Positions 38,631 through 49,321 of a DNA stretch of 64,000 nucleotides are shown one piece after another. A program made the position numbers and the translations under genes. This stretch comes from Cenococcum geophilum 1.58 (lineage: Eukaryota > Ascomycota > Dothideomycetes > Gloniales > Gloniaceae), in assembly GCA_001692895.1 (NCBI GenBank), contig KV748206.1, forward strand, positions 504,434 through 568,433. Reading direction: 5' to 3'. Below the pieces are notes generated by a model. That model had not been told where the DNA came from and did not search any database. It saw only the letters and a program-made list of their open reading frames with translations. Numbering within the stretch: the stretch's first letter is position 1; every line of letters begins with the position of its first letter.

Positions 38631-39662
38631 AAATATATAATGCTACGCCTAAGAAATATACTAAGTACGTTAGTACGTTAGTATATTAGTATATCTTATA
38701 TATTTCTATATTTCTATATTCTTATATTCTAAACTTATAATATAACTAGCTATATAACTTAGATAACCCTTATTCTATAGCTTAATTAGTTTTAGCGTTT
38801 TCTATATTATCTTAACTAACCTATTTATATCTCTTCTTAGTAGTTATACTATAGCTAATATAAGGTCTGTAATAAATAAGATAAATAATATCCTTCTAGA
38901 TCCTCTTAATTAGTAGCTTATAACTAGTTAAGTACTCTATCTAGTCCTCGCTAAGATTGCCCTAGATTTATTTTTTATACTAGTAATAAGCTCTACTTAT
39001 AAATAAGCTTTTAGTTAAGCTAAGAAGGCTATTACTAATAAGCGTAATAAGCTTATAGCTAACATAATTAAAGCAAATTAATATTAAAAGTAGTAGCTTC
39101 TTAAAGGCCTTTTACTAAGCAGCTTAATTTACTATATTAGCTCTAATAGCGCCTTAACTATATCTTAGCTAATAAATTTAAATACTAACCTAACTGGCTA
39201 TAAGTTAAATATAGCGGTAAAAACACTAGCTAAGATAGGTAGGTTTAGTAAAGCTTATTCCTTAATAGAGCCTAACCTTAAAATAAAGCCCGCTTAACTA
39301 CCTAACCTAGATCTTTACCCCTAATGTTACTATTAGTGTAAATATCTACTTTAAAGCCCGCGCGGCGTGCTAATTAAATCCAATAATACCTAACACTATT
39401 TAAGGTTAATTTAGGTAGATCTAAGATCGGACAATGTTAATATTTATATATACCAAAGTGCTGCCAAAAATCTAAAATCTAACTCTATAACTCTATTAGA
39501 TCTATATAAATTACCCGATTAGAATAAGCGCGCTACCAGCTCTGCAGTCAGCGTATACACGTTTCCAGCGAGCGTCCAGCGAGCGACTTGATTAGCCGCA
39601 GTCAGTCAGCGGAAGGCGTCATCGCTCGCTGAACGCTGCCTGTTGGCCACACTGGCCATAGC

Positions 39663-39973
39663 TTTAGGGTACATAATATCGGTGTAAGGGATAGTAATAG
39701 AATAGTTATATGCGTCCCTGACTGTCTCTAATGCCTCCCACACTAGGTCTCACCACCCTGCTTATGTCTCACCGCCCTATTTCTGTTGCCTACCACCTGC
39801 CTGCGCCTACCTTATGTATATAGAGAGCTTCTAGAGCCAGCTTGAATCGACAGAGTTCTCATTCTAAGTAGTCCGGTCAACAATAGCCAATACCTTTATA
39901 CAACTCGTTACCTACTTACTTTACTCTCACCATTCCAAACCTCAACAAAGTCTTGACTAATTAGCTCGATACG
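39663..39973 (+). promoter_or_regulatory. promoter region of asparagine synthetase gene
   Basis: Unique, non-RIP sequence between the hAT end and the ATG at 39974. It has pyrimidine-rich stretches with repeated CTCACC/GCCTACC words (39740-39810), a TATA-like TATGTATATAGAG at 39813-39825 and a CAAAGTCTTG leader just before the start. The transposon therefore ends only about 310 bp upstream of the gene. Confidence 0.5.
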
Positions 39974-42439
39974 ATGTGTGGCATATCTGTAATTGTCGCT
40001 CTCGATCAGAAGAAGAACTTGAAGAATAACATAGATGTCACGTCTCCTCATGAGGGAATAGTGAATGGCTTTCACCGAAGGAGCGTATCAGAGAAGCTAG
40101 AGGAGAGTCTAGACTTGCTTGCCCATCGCGGGCCAGACTCACGTGGGCAATGGGTTAGTGAAGATAGCAGAGTTGGTACATCCCCTATTCCTTCTCACAG
40201 CACAGTGAACTTAGTGAGTAAATAGAACGGTCACTAACATATGGGCTTAGCCCTCGGCCATGTCCGCCTTGCCATAGTCGACCTCAGCCCCAACGGTGTA
40301 CAGCCGTTCCATGGCATGGATGGCTCCATCCATGCCGTCGTCAATGGAGAGCTGTACGATGCCGACCGAATTCGAGCTGACCTGATCCGCGAGGCAGGAT
40401 ACGTATTCAAGGGCCACAGTGACTGTGAGATCGTGGTCGCCTTGTACAAGCAACATGGAATATCGTTCCTGCGCCACCTACGCGGCGAGTTTGCGCTGTG
40501 CCTGTATGACTCTCGTGCCAAGTACTTTGTTGCAGCAAGGGACAGATATGGGATTAAGCCACTGTTCTGGACCTATCTCGAGGGTAAATTGTTGGTTGCC
40601 TCGGAGGCCAAAGCATTCTTGCCCTTAGGCTGGAAGCCGAAGTGGGATGTGAAATGTCTGATGGATGATGGATGGCGGCATGATCAGAGAACTCCGTTCG
40701 AAGGGGTGAACAAGGTACGAATGCCTGAAGGCCTGTGGCGAGTAAGACGCCGTATTTAACAGAGCATGCTAGGTTCGGCCAGGCCATTATCTTACCTGTA
40801 ATGCATTTGGATCGATCGAAATGCGCCAATACTGGGATCTCAACTTTCCCAACAAGGTACGAGGTGCACACGAGTGTTTCCAAGATCAATTGTAGTTAAT
40901 TGTAACGTAACTGATATTTCTAGGTGGTGGCCGATCCTCGCACCGAAGAGGAGATAGTGGAGGGCGTTCGCTCACGTTTGCTGGATGCCGTCCGTCTGAG
41001 ATTGCGTGCAGATGTTCCCGTAGGTGTTTATCTCAGCGGAGGCGTTGATTCATCGGCCGTTGCTGGTATGATGTGTCACCTCTTCAAAGAACGGGGCAAT
41101 AAAATTGGGATTGAGAAAGGGCTTGAGCGTATGACTTGCTTCACCATCGCCTTCGATGAGGCTAGCGGCATGGACGAATCCAGTGAGTGAGGGCTGTTAC
41201 ACATTATCGTGCTGCAAAAGCATGCGTTAGATATTGACCCAAGCAGGAATTGCCGAACGGACTGCGCAGCACCTAGGTGTCACACTTATTAAGAAGTATA
41301 TGAATGAGGAAGAAATCGCTAAGCGTTTCGAGGATGCCGTCTGGCATAGTGAGCACCAAAATTACGATCTCAATTTTGTTGGCAAGTTTGCGTTGTCGGA
41401 GGCACCTCGGGAGCTAGGCTTTAAAGCAAGTTAATTGCTCAGACTCGTGTTAGACCCATCCAGCTAACGTTTTGGAAAAGGTAGTACTTACAGGCGAAGG
41501 GGCGGATGAGGTGAACCTTCCATTCAACTGTGTTGCAATCATAACCAATCATGAGGGCTGGGCAAGCATACTTATAGTCTCCAGGTCTTTGGCGGCTATC
41601 CAGCATTTCTGCCGGATTTTTTGCGCGAGCCAGATCATGCTTGGCCCTACTCAAATCTTACAGACGAAGAACGACAGAAACAATTGACGAAGGCTGAGCT
41701 TGTGGCTGCGGAGTTCTACAAAGGCAGGGCCCTCAAACTCTTGAGCCACGGGGATTCTTTGGCAGACCGACAACTGAACAACATTAGCAGTCCTGCCTCG
41801 TTGGCTAGTTACACTTTCCCGTTATTCGCCCCATGGACTTCGAGCTACGGCGAATCCGATCCTTGCGTCACAATAGCAAACAATGTTGACGGCCGCGTGC
41901 GAGAGCGGATGTTGAAGAAATGGCATCCACTGCATTCTGCATTGTACATCTGGACGAAGGGCAACCTAGCAAATGTCCTCTTAGCTTGCCTGGGCGACCG
42001 CTCTGAGATGGCACACAGCGTAGAAGGGCGCCTACCACTCCTGGACCACGAGCTCACTGAGTACGTCAACAAAGCGCCGCCGAGTCTAAAGATCCGGTAT
42101 AACAAGGAAAATGGTTTCTCTGAAAAGTGGTTGTTGCGAGAAGCAGTGAAACCCTTCATTATTGAAGAAGTCTACAATCGGAAGAAACACGGGTATGCAG
42201 CTCCAACGGGATGGCCGAGGGATGGACCGTTGCACAAGTTGTTCCAAAGGCTAGTGACGAGAGAGAACGTGGAGCGTCTGGGATTTGTGGACTGGAGCAG
42301 TGTTGAGGATCTTGTTCACAAGGCATTTGTGGGACACAACACGGTTGCGCTGAGGTGTACTAACGTAGTTGCTCAGTGGGTCGTGCTGTCACAACGGTTC
42401 GGCATCGAAACAGCCACCCCTGTGCCAGACTCGACTTGA
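39974..42439 (+). CDS. asparagine synthetase (glutamine-hydrolysing), long form
   Basis: Predicted 690 residues from seven exons: 39974-40175, 40251-40714, 40773-40856, 40924-41182, 41247-41425, 41481-41510, 41585-42439 (sum 2073 nt). The N-terminal class-II glutaminase domain has the Cys2 nucleophile (MCGIS), HRGPDSRG, GHVRLAIVDLSPNG, NGELYD (usually NGEIYN), GHSDCEI and RDRYGIKPL. The synthetase domain has the PP-loop SGGVDSS (about residues 288-294) and GEGADEVFGGYP. It makes asparagine from aspartate, glutamine and ATP in the cytosol. At 690 residues it is longer than the usual fungal enzyme of about 570 and nearer to bacterial long AsnB forms; such copies may serve special pathways. Intron 5 is GC-AG (41426-41480, GCAAGT...AAG) and exon 6 is only 30 nt. 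The exon 4/5 acceptor could shift by 3 nt (41244). Confidence 0.88.
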
Positions 42440-42986
42440 AAACATACAATCTACGAAATTACCAGTGAGGGTATGGGTGGATTACCGTTTCGCAGAAGTA
42501 GCGATCGAATATTGCGGGTTTCTTGCAAAAATAGATAGAGAATGCTTCTTTCGGATACATAGACCCTCCACCTTACTTTCCCTTCCAAGGTTGGTTCCAC
42601 AAGCCAATACCAATTTTGGTGAGAGATTAGTCAAATTTTAAAGCTCTACAGGGCTTAACCTTACCAAGAACACCCTGTCAAGGCTCTACATATTATATTC
42701 AACATTCAATATTCTTTCAATATGAGTTATCAATTCAATATCAATATCATTACACCCTCATGTTGATATTGAATATTGATTAAAAGCCTGGGGTCGAGGT
42801 TGAATCCTTTATCCTTCCTGTGATAATACATATCGAACCGAGCTCAACCACTTCAAGAAAATAAATGAGCCTCATACTGAGAAGCGCTCTGGCTTGTTTA
42901 CCGGTTCACCCACTAACCTAACCCAAATATGCTTGCAGTTGATAGAGTCATAACTCCTCGCCACATACAAAATCCTTTGAAATGCC
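42440..42986. other. spacer between convergent genes
   Basis: Holds the 3' ends of the asparagine synthetase gene and the MCT-type transporter. Apart from the inverted repeat at 42733-42774 there is no feature; the sequence is A/T-rich with AATATT/ATTGAA words. Confidence 0.5.
42733..42774. repeat. 11-bp inverted repeat between convergent genes
   Basis: ATTCAATATCA (42733-42743) and TGATATTGAAT (42764-42774) form a perfect stem with a 20-nt loop, surrounded by further copies of CAATATC/GATATTG. It could act in 3'-end formation of both convergent transcripts; no direct proof. Confidence 0.45.
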
Positions 42987-44547
42987 TTAAATAAAAATGC
43001 CCTTCTTCTGCTGACGCGCAGTCGCAATCAACAGTACAACAAGCCATGCCGACCCCAGTAAAAGAAACACACCACTCCAGACCTGCACGCCAAGAAAATT
43101 AATCACAGGAGTTCCATTGCTGGAAATAGACGTCCTTAGCAGAGCACCAGCGATAGGCGCTCCAATTAACGACGCGATGGAACAAATGCCCCACGACATG
43201 CCAAGTCGAGTGCCCAGAAGAGATAGATCCGGGCAGATGTTTGGAAAGCAGGAGCCGGGCAGGGTTACGAGACCAGCAGAAAAGAAGCCTGCAATAGTCA
43301 GCCAACTGCTTGGTAGTACTCGGTGGTGTGGGAGGCCAAGCTTACCCCAGAGAACACTGAACGCAATGAAGGGCTTTTCGCTTTCGATGCTGATCCAGCA
43401 TAAGGATAAGATTCCAGAAACCAAAGAGCAAACAATCCAAGTCAACATGCTACCAACATAATGCGCAACGTAACCACAGACTAGTCGGCCAAAGAACGAC
43501 CCTGCTATGGAAATAACGAGAATGTACAATGAAGATGATTCTGATACTCCAAGTCGATCCTGAGCATATGTGGGAATGTAGAAGTATGGTACCATGTAGC
43601 CGAGAAACGTTAAAAAGCTGGAACATGTGAATAAGATGAATAAACGGTCCTTAAATGCAGATGTGTCGACGAGTTTCCGGGCCTTTCGGGGTTGCGTAAG
43701 CATGCTTGGGCCGCTGAGGAGGGCAGGAAATGAGAGAAGCGCAATCCCTAAAGCAATGACCCCCATTACACGTATGGCCCAAGGAAAGCCACTTGAGGCC
43801 GTTAGTCGATCAAAGGCGATTATGTAGATAACTCCGCCTGGTACAGGGCCAGTGAATAAACAGTAGTTCTAAATGAAATATGATTTGAAGGGTGAGCAGA
43901 TGTAAGATGTACTCACCAACACTGACACCCGACATGACGATGCCCATAGCGAGGGCCCGCTTCCTAGAAAACCAGATGCCAACAAGTGCAAGGCTTGGTA
44001 CATACAGTAATCCAGCACCGAGACCCATGCAAAAACCTTGTGCAAGAAAGATCTGCCAATATTCCTTAGCCAAGCTCAGCATCATGATTCCAAAGACCAC
44101 CAAGAAATTTCCGATGTATAGCATTGACCGGAAATATCCTAGATCAAACAGCGGCCCCGATAGGACACCCACAAGAATGAGCAACCAAGCTTGAACGGTC
44201 CCTATCCAGCTGATGGCCGATGCAGAGGACTCTACCAGAAGCTCATGCCGATAGTAGGCTTGAAAGGCGCCGAAACTCAGTGTGAACCCCCTATGCGACA
44301 TCAATGGTCAGAGCAGTACATCACAGGTCCGAATAGGTCAATGAGAGGCCCACCAGATATTAATGTAAACAAGGAATCCTCCAAGAACTTTCAACCACGC
44401 ATGTAAACCTCCATCAGGCGCTGCCGGTAGTTGGGCAGGGGTGTTATTGTTCTCGAGATCCTGAATCGCTGATACGCTCGCCTCTAAAACTGCAGGAACA
44501 TCTAATTCGAAAGTTTTCTCAATTTCGAGAACCTGATTCGAAGACAT
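42987..44547 (-). CDS. MFS transporter, monocarboxylate (MCT) type
   Basis: Predicted 453 residues from exons 44547-44354, 44290-43917, 43837-43346 and 43288-42987 (sum 1362 nt; introns 63, 79 and 57 nt). After a ~45-residue acidic N-terminus comes PDGGLHAWLKVLGGF, the fungal form of the MCT signature at TM1, then about 12 helices (WIGTVQAWLLILVGVLSGPL, LAQGFCMGLGAGLLYVPSL and others) with a cationic loop in the middle. Junctions were set from protein continuity: INI-WGFTLSFGAF, VSVG-GVIYIIAF and VLWG-FFSAGLV. The 57-nt intron is a multiple of three and would be read through as sense if not recognised. Likely moves monocarboxylates or related small molecules across the plasma membrane. Convergent with the asparagine synthetase gene; a joint role is possible but not shown. 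Confidence 0.85.
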
Positions 44548-45200
44548 TCTAGAGACAATCGCAGATACAGAAATGGGGAAATGTGACTAGAGTGAAGTTT
44601 TCTAATCCCCGAATTCGTGTTTTGCAATGGTTCTCTCTAACAATGCTCTGCAATGGGGAAGATATAGTCAGATATAATAAATAAAAAACAACAACAGATA
44701 TGCAAGGCTGGGCTAGCTTGGCATTATGAATAGCTAGACAAAAGCATGGTATGAAGCTGGTTTAGAAGAGTGGACAATGATTCCAAGTCTTTGGGCACAG
44801 GTGAGAGGAGAAATTCTTTGAATGTTGAGAGGACGTGACATGTTTTTATGCTAGTATGCACGAGAACGGCAAACTGTGCCGGTCAACTAGTCGGTCAACC
44901 CTAATTTATCAGCAGCTGCCTAGCTAAGGCGGCAACTAGGCTACATTATGTCAAGTTGTTTTCTAAACCGAGGGCGCCTCGTGAAAACGCCGACGATCGA
45001 CAGCAATTGATTCTTTCTCCGCATTCCTTTCATTGGCCATCATACCGTCGGTAATTGGAGAAGCTTGTCAAGAGGCTTCAACCATTTTCAGACTTCAACC
45101 ATCTGATCTGACGTAGTGCGTGATTAGCCGAGCATTAAGTCTGCTGCCGGAAGGGTTTGACTTATGGATTTGTTGGGGATTATATGTATAGTGCGGGTAT
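44548..45200. other. upstream region of the MCT-type transporter
   Basis: Ordinary composition, no gene recognised. Two close CGGTCAAC words (about 44880 and 44894) could be a regulatory pair; this is weak. Confidence 0.35.
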
Positions 45201-45349
45201 GTCATCCCATCGCCCGTCAAGGTACTGCGTTATCGATAATATATAGCCCGTGCGTATAACACCAAGGAACCGTACTCAATCTATGCTTTCTGATTGGCCA
45301 AATTCTTATCGATAACGTAAGACGATAATTCACGGGTAATGGGATAGAG
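45201..45349. mobile_element. MITE-like inverted repeat element
   Basis: About 150 bp with imperfect terminal inverted repeats of roughly 45 bp. The best-kept parts are CGTTATCGATAA (45228-45239) against TTATCGATAACG (45306-45317) and CATCCCATCGCCCGT against its near complement ACGGGTAATGGGATA. No coding capacity; target duplication not clear. Confidence 0.5.
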
Positions 45350-45470
45350 TGAATGCAGAAGATTTGAAAGAAAATAGCAATTTCATAATCCTTCCAATTT
45401 ATTCCAAACTAAATTAAGGAGAACCGATTGTGACTTAAGTTAAATTAAGCTGGTAGATAATGTGAGTGAT

Positions 45471-45530
45471 AGGGTTATGACGGTCGGCATCGTCATAACG
45501 GTTTGGAACATTAGGAACCGTTATAACCCT
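45471..45530. repeat. compound hairpin
   Basis: Outer arms AGGGTTATGACGG and CCGTTATAACCCT (12 of 13 pairs) enclose an inner perfect stem GTTATGACG / CGTCATAAC. It lies 30 bp left of the mariner element. It may be a trimmed MITE. Confidence 0.45.
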
Positions 45531-45562
45531 ATTGGTTAGGAGTCTTCACCACTGCGTATACG

Positions 45563-47039
45563 GCTCTACGTAGCCGAAATAAGTGTCGGTTTGGGGCATG
45601 TGCACGCCCCACCTAAATAAAGCCCCCTGAGCATGCCTTATAATCATAACAAACCTTATAACACCACTATTTCGCACCCAAATTCGTTCGGTGTAATTAC
45701 CAATTATGGCCTAAGTTACTAAGGAGCCTGTATCCCGAAAGATGCGGGTAAAACACTTTACTCTACCCCCAGAATTGTACCACAACGCTAGGGAAAATAA
45801 GCATTTAAAGACTCCTCCACGTATAGGAGTTCTCTACGCTAAAATCTATGGCTAATTACTGGGTAAGGCTATTCCTCTAGCTATTATATAGTAGGCTACT
45901 AGAATTGCTGAGCGCTCTTAGTAATGTATTATGGCCTTAAAGCAATATAGAACTATATATAATTCTAGGCTAGAAATAAGAGGGAGAAATCGAGCCCTTA
46001 TAAAGGAAGACACCTACGCTATTACTATATATTTAGACGACCCTAATCTTAATTAAGACTTAAAATTAGCCCTATGGCAGACTATTATTTAAGAGGCCCT
46101 AAATTATAAAGATCTTCTAATGGTTTTAACTTAGAGAATAGGTTACTAACCTCTTAGAAATAAGCTAATTTAAAGAGCTATAAAAAAGGATAAAGGATAT
46201 ATTAATGCAAAGATAGAGGAAAAGAAGTGGCTTAACCCAGAGCAGGCAGATAAAAGGAAGAATTAGTACTATTTATAGCTAAAAAAAAGACCCTATCCCA
46301 AGGACTGGAATAATATTGCTTTTTATAATAAATATTACTTTAGTTTAGGTGTAGAAGAAACCCATAGGATTAAAAGAAAGAGTAGTAATCTTTACCGCTA
46401 TTTATTATAGAATATTTATAGAAAGAAGGGAGTTACTAAAAAGGATAAAAAGGAGAAGGCCTAAGAGAAGAAGCATCTTAAACTATTTAATGTTTTTATT
46501 ATTATTAGTAGGACCTAGAAGAAGTTCTTTTTATATAAGGTAAATAACTAGGTAGGTAAAATAAACTTAAAAGCCTATACTAAGTAGGTGTTGCTATAGC
46601 TTCTTTTAAAGTTTAATATTAAGGGAATTACTTTATATTAGGATGTAGATTTAGCGCATAAATTAAGGGAGTCTTTAGCCTAGGTAAAGGAATGGGACTT
46701 AAAGCTTCTAATATTGCCTGGTCTATTACTAGATCTATTAATTATAGAGTCCTTAGCCTATTCTATTAAGAAGAAGTTCTATTTAAAGCGCGTGGAAGAG
46801 GAGGATATAGCATTNGAGCGTTTTATAGATGTTTNGGAGAACTAAGTAGATTAGAAGAAGATTGTAGAGATATACAGCTGGTACACGAAGCGCCTGCATG
46901 AGTGCATTAGGGCTGACGGGCAGATAACTCGATATTGAATTNATTTGGCTGTATTGTGGTGTTGTAAACGATNGTGAAGCAATGATTTTGGTGGATGCGC
47001 ACGTGCCCCAAACCGACACTTATTTCGGCTACGTAGAGC
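45563..47039 (+). mobile_element. Tc1/mariner-type DNA transposon, copy 1
   Basis: 1477 bp with ~41-bp terminal inverted repeats (45563-45604 and about 46998-47039) beginning GCTCTACGTAGCCGAAATAA. The transposase reads on the plus strand from about 45704 (MAQVTKEPVSRKMR). Stop-ridden but recognisable are KWLNPEQADKRKN, RPYPKDWNNIAF followed by the region of the second acidic residue, and a C-terminal SWYTKRLHECIRADGQ. The stops are mostly former Q/W codons. N bases occur at 46815, 46835, 46942 and 46973. The right end directly abuts a pogo-like terminus. Because GCTC/GAGC flanks are shared by both copies they were counted as part of the element, and no TA duplication outside them was found. 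Confidence 0.8.
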
Positions 47040-47300
47040 ACGGTCCCACTTAATGCACACCAAATCCAAAAACACCAAAATTTTTAACCCTATTGTATAC
47101 AATCAAAATGGACCCAATTAACGCCGCTCTTGCTGCATTAGAGCTATAAGATCCTCCTAATTACACCTGGATAGCTAAAGAATTTAATATCAATCGTTCT
47201 ACGCTTTCGCGGCGTTATTAGTAGATTACTCGCGTTAGAGAAGATGCGACGGAAATAAAATCTCTATTAATAAGCTATATTTCAATCTATGGTCGGAGAA
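47039..47300 (+). pseudogene. pogo/Fot-type transposase N-terminus
   Basis: A terminal-repeat-like CACGGTCCCACTTAATGCAC (47039-47058) precedes an ATG at 47108 opening MDPINAALAALEL, then WIAKEFNINRSTLSRRY, the helix-turn-helix start of a pogo/Fot-type transposase. It becomes unreadable after about 47300; the DDE domain is missing. A remnant or a non-autonomous deletion derivative. Confidence 0.6.
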
Positions 47301-47843
47301 TTCCACGCGCTATTTAGTTGCAACGTGGCGGTCTACAGCGTCTCTTCAATTCCGGTGGTTAGCGCAGCCACGTCTGCACGGCCTTTTTGTAGGGGAAGTT
47401 TTGGTATTTTTGCTGTTTAAGGGAAAGTTAATAAAACACGCTAACCACCTGTACATGGTAGATGGCCCGTGCGGGAACACCAGAATTATTTCTCCGTTGC
47501 GGGGGATAAGCACGTTCACTTGCAGCTAAATCATTGCCCCATACGGACGATCCTTTAGCCAGTACCTTGGAAGTTGTGAGATTGGCGAAATGCCCGTTCC
47601 TGTTGCCGAACATTGGTATTACTCTCTATACCCCATTCCCGAAGTTACTTGCCAGCGTCTTAAAGAGCACGGCTGTCTAGTCACCATCGGATTTTCCTGT
47701 GGCGATGTCTGGGACTCATAATCACTAACCCATAACACTGAACTTTACTTCCTGCTCTCTGTATCCGTTCCACCGTCATCCGTTCTTTTGCTACAGCTCC
47801 TGAGTACTCATTCGAGGTGATTATGCGATTAAGATAGCACCAG
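47301..47843. promoter_or_regulatory. upstream region of thiolase gene
   Basis: Ordinary composition, no gene recognised. The word CCGTGCGGGAACACCAGAAT (47467-47486) recurs with one change at about 2448-2466, so part of this is repeat-derived. The promoter of the thiolase gene must lie here; no clear TATA box. Confidence 0.4.
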
Positions 47844-49137
47844 ATGGCGGGCTTCATCCAAAAAGGTGCAAAGAATATTCTCCAAAAGAATCCAGAAGAT
47901 GTGGTTTTCCTTTCTGCCTTCCGCACCCCCGTGACACGGGCGAAGAAGGGCGGATTGCGGAACGCCTACGACCATGAAATGCTCGCGGCTGTAAGCTCTT
48001 CTTTCCATGGCCTTTGGTCAAATTAGCTTACACTCCTTTTAGGTCCTCAAAGCCACCCTCGAGAAACACCCTAACCTCGATCCTTCCAAAGTCGAAGATA
48101 TCATGGTCGGCACTGTGCTTTCAGAACTCGGAGGCTCTAAAGCCGGTCGCATGGCGGCCAACCATGTCGGCTTCCCCAGCACTACTGCATTCCATACCGT
48201 AAACAGGGCATGTGCGTCTGGCCTCGCTGCTGTGACGGGTATTGCACATTCTATTGCTGTCGGCAGCATCGATGTTGGCATCGGAGGCGGCATGGAGAGC
48301 ATGACAAGGAACTATGGGTCTCGCGCCATCCCAACACAATTATGGAAGGATCTAAAGGAGAGTCCAGTGAAAGACGCGAGAGACTGTGTAATGGGCATGG
48401 GTAACACATCTGAGAATGTGGCGGAGCGGTACGGAGTCAGCAGGGCCGATCAGGATGCCTTCGCGGCGCGGAGCCAACAGAAGGCAGCCAAAGCGCAGAA
48501 AGAAGGGTTCTTTAGCCAGGAGATCGTGCCTGTTACAACGAAGTGGCGACCGGACCCTGAAGTCCCGGAGAACGAGGAGACGATCACAGTTACGAAAGAT
48601 GACGGGATTAGGCCAACTACAACCGTTGAGAAGCTGGCAACGATGAAGCCAGCGTTCAAGGAAAATGGAACTAGTACTGCGGGGAACAGCTCGCAGGTGT
48701 CGGATGGAGCTGCTGCGGCATTGATGACGAGAAGGAGTACTGCTCATGCTCTGGGACTTTCCGGCTCGATCATTGGTAAATGGGCTGGCTCACAGGTTGT
48801 TGGGTGTGCTCCGAACGAGATGGGGATTGGACCCGCACTAGCGATTCCGAAACTGCTGGACTACACCGGCATATCCAAAGACGAGGTTGGACTGTGGGAG
48901 ATCAACGAGGCGTTCGCTAGTCAGGCGCTCCATTGCATCCGGAAATTAGGTATGGATGAAGAGAAGGTGAATCCTAATGGTGGAGCTATTGCTTTAGGAC
49001 ACCCACTAGGCGCTACGGGTGGCAGGCAGTTGGCGACTTTGCTACATGAAATGGAGAGGCAGATGCAGGAATTGGGGGTGATCAGTATGTGTGTTGGGAC
49101 AGGAATGGGGATGGCTAGTTTAATAGTAAGGGAATAA
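47844..49137 (+). CDS. 3-ketoacyl-CoA / acetyl-CoA thiolase
   Basis: Predicted 413 residues from exons 47844-47990 and 48043-49137 (52-nt intron, GTAAGC...TTTTAG). Thiolases condense or cleave acyl-CoA: the final step of beta-oxidation or the first of acetoacetyl-CoA formation. The catalytic residues are all there: nucleophile Cys106 in NRACASGL, His369 in GGAIALGHPLGATGGR and Cys399 in CVGTGMG; NEAFA is also present. The N-terminus (FIQKGAKNILQKNPEDVVF) matches the region after the targeting signal in peroxisomal Pot1/Fox3-type thiolases, but no PTS2 motif lies in this first exon and the end (IVRE) is not a PTS1. So either the enzyme is not peroxisomal or a further upstream exon carries the signal. 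Length fits the family. Confidence 0.87.
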
Positions 49138-49321
49138 ATGGCTGTACAGAGTTTATTCAAGATTTTAGCATTTGAGCCGGATTTGTAGGCGTTTAGTGTA
49201 GTATATACTTTCAATAAAATTTAGAGAGCACCAAAACCCGTTAAATTTTAGGCCCCACCCTATCTAGATTCTTCAGCAACGGTATGGTATTGTATGCCTA
49301 TCTATGCCAATGTTGGACTGC

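Larger units (their letters stand above)
18054..39654 (+). mobile_element. hAT transposon holding three nested elements
   Basis: The two termini are CAGCGTGGCTAATAGGTAGC (18054) and, on the opposite strand at 39654, CAGTGTGGCCAACAGGCAGC; they differ only by transitions and fit the hAT CAgnG start. The 8-bp flanks are GCTATAGC (18046-18053) and GCCATAGC (39655-39662), a hAT-length target duplication with one transition. Subtracting the insertions (18295-24489, 25204-30776, 32508-38630) and their duplications leaves about 3.7 kb. The transposase reads on the plus strand: a ...LIANNATNNN... block near 31210 (family: DNA(S/T)NN) and a LKPLILATKYLKGNANNS-like block near 31720-31790, then a region resembling LNKYF...SPYY...LKHAYFY near 31920-32020. 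Frames are full of RIP stops. Remaining pieces are 18054-18289, 24495-25188, 30792-32502 and 38636-39654. Confidence 0.82.

Noticed and set aside
48352-48747. 131-codon open frame antisense to the thiolase
   Set aside because: Shadow of the thiolase coding sequence; no similarity of its own.
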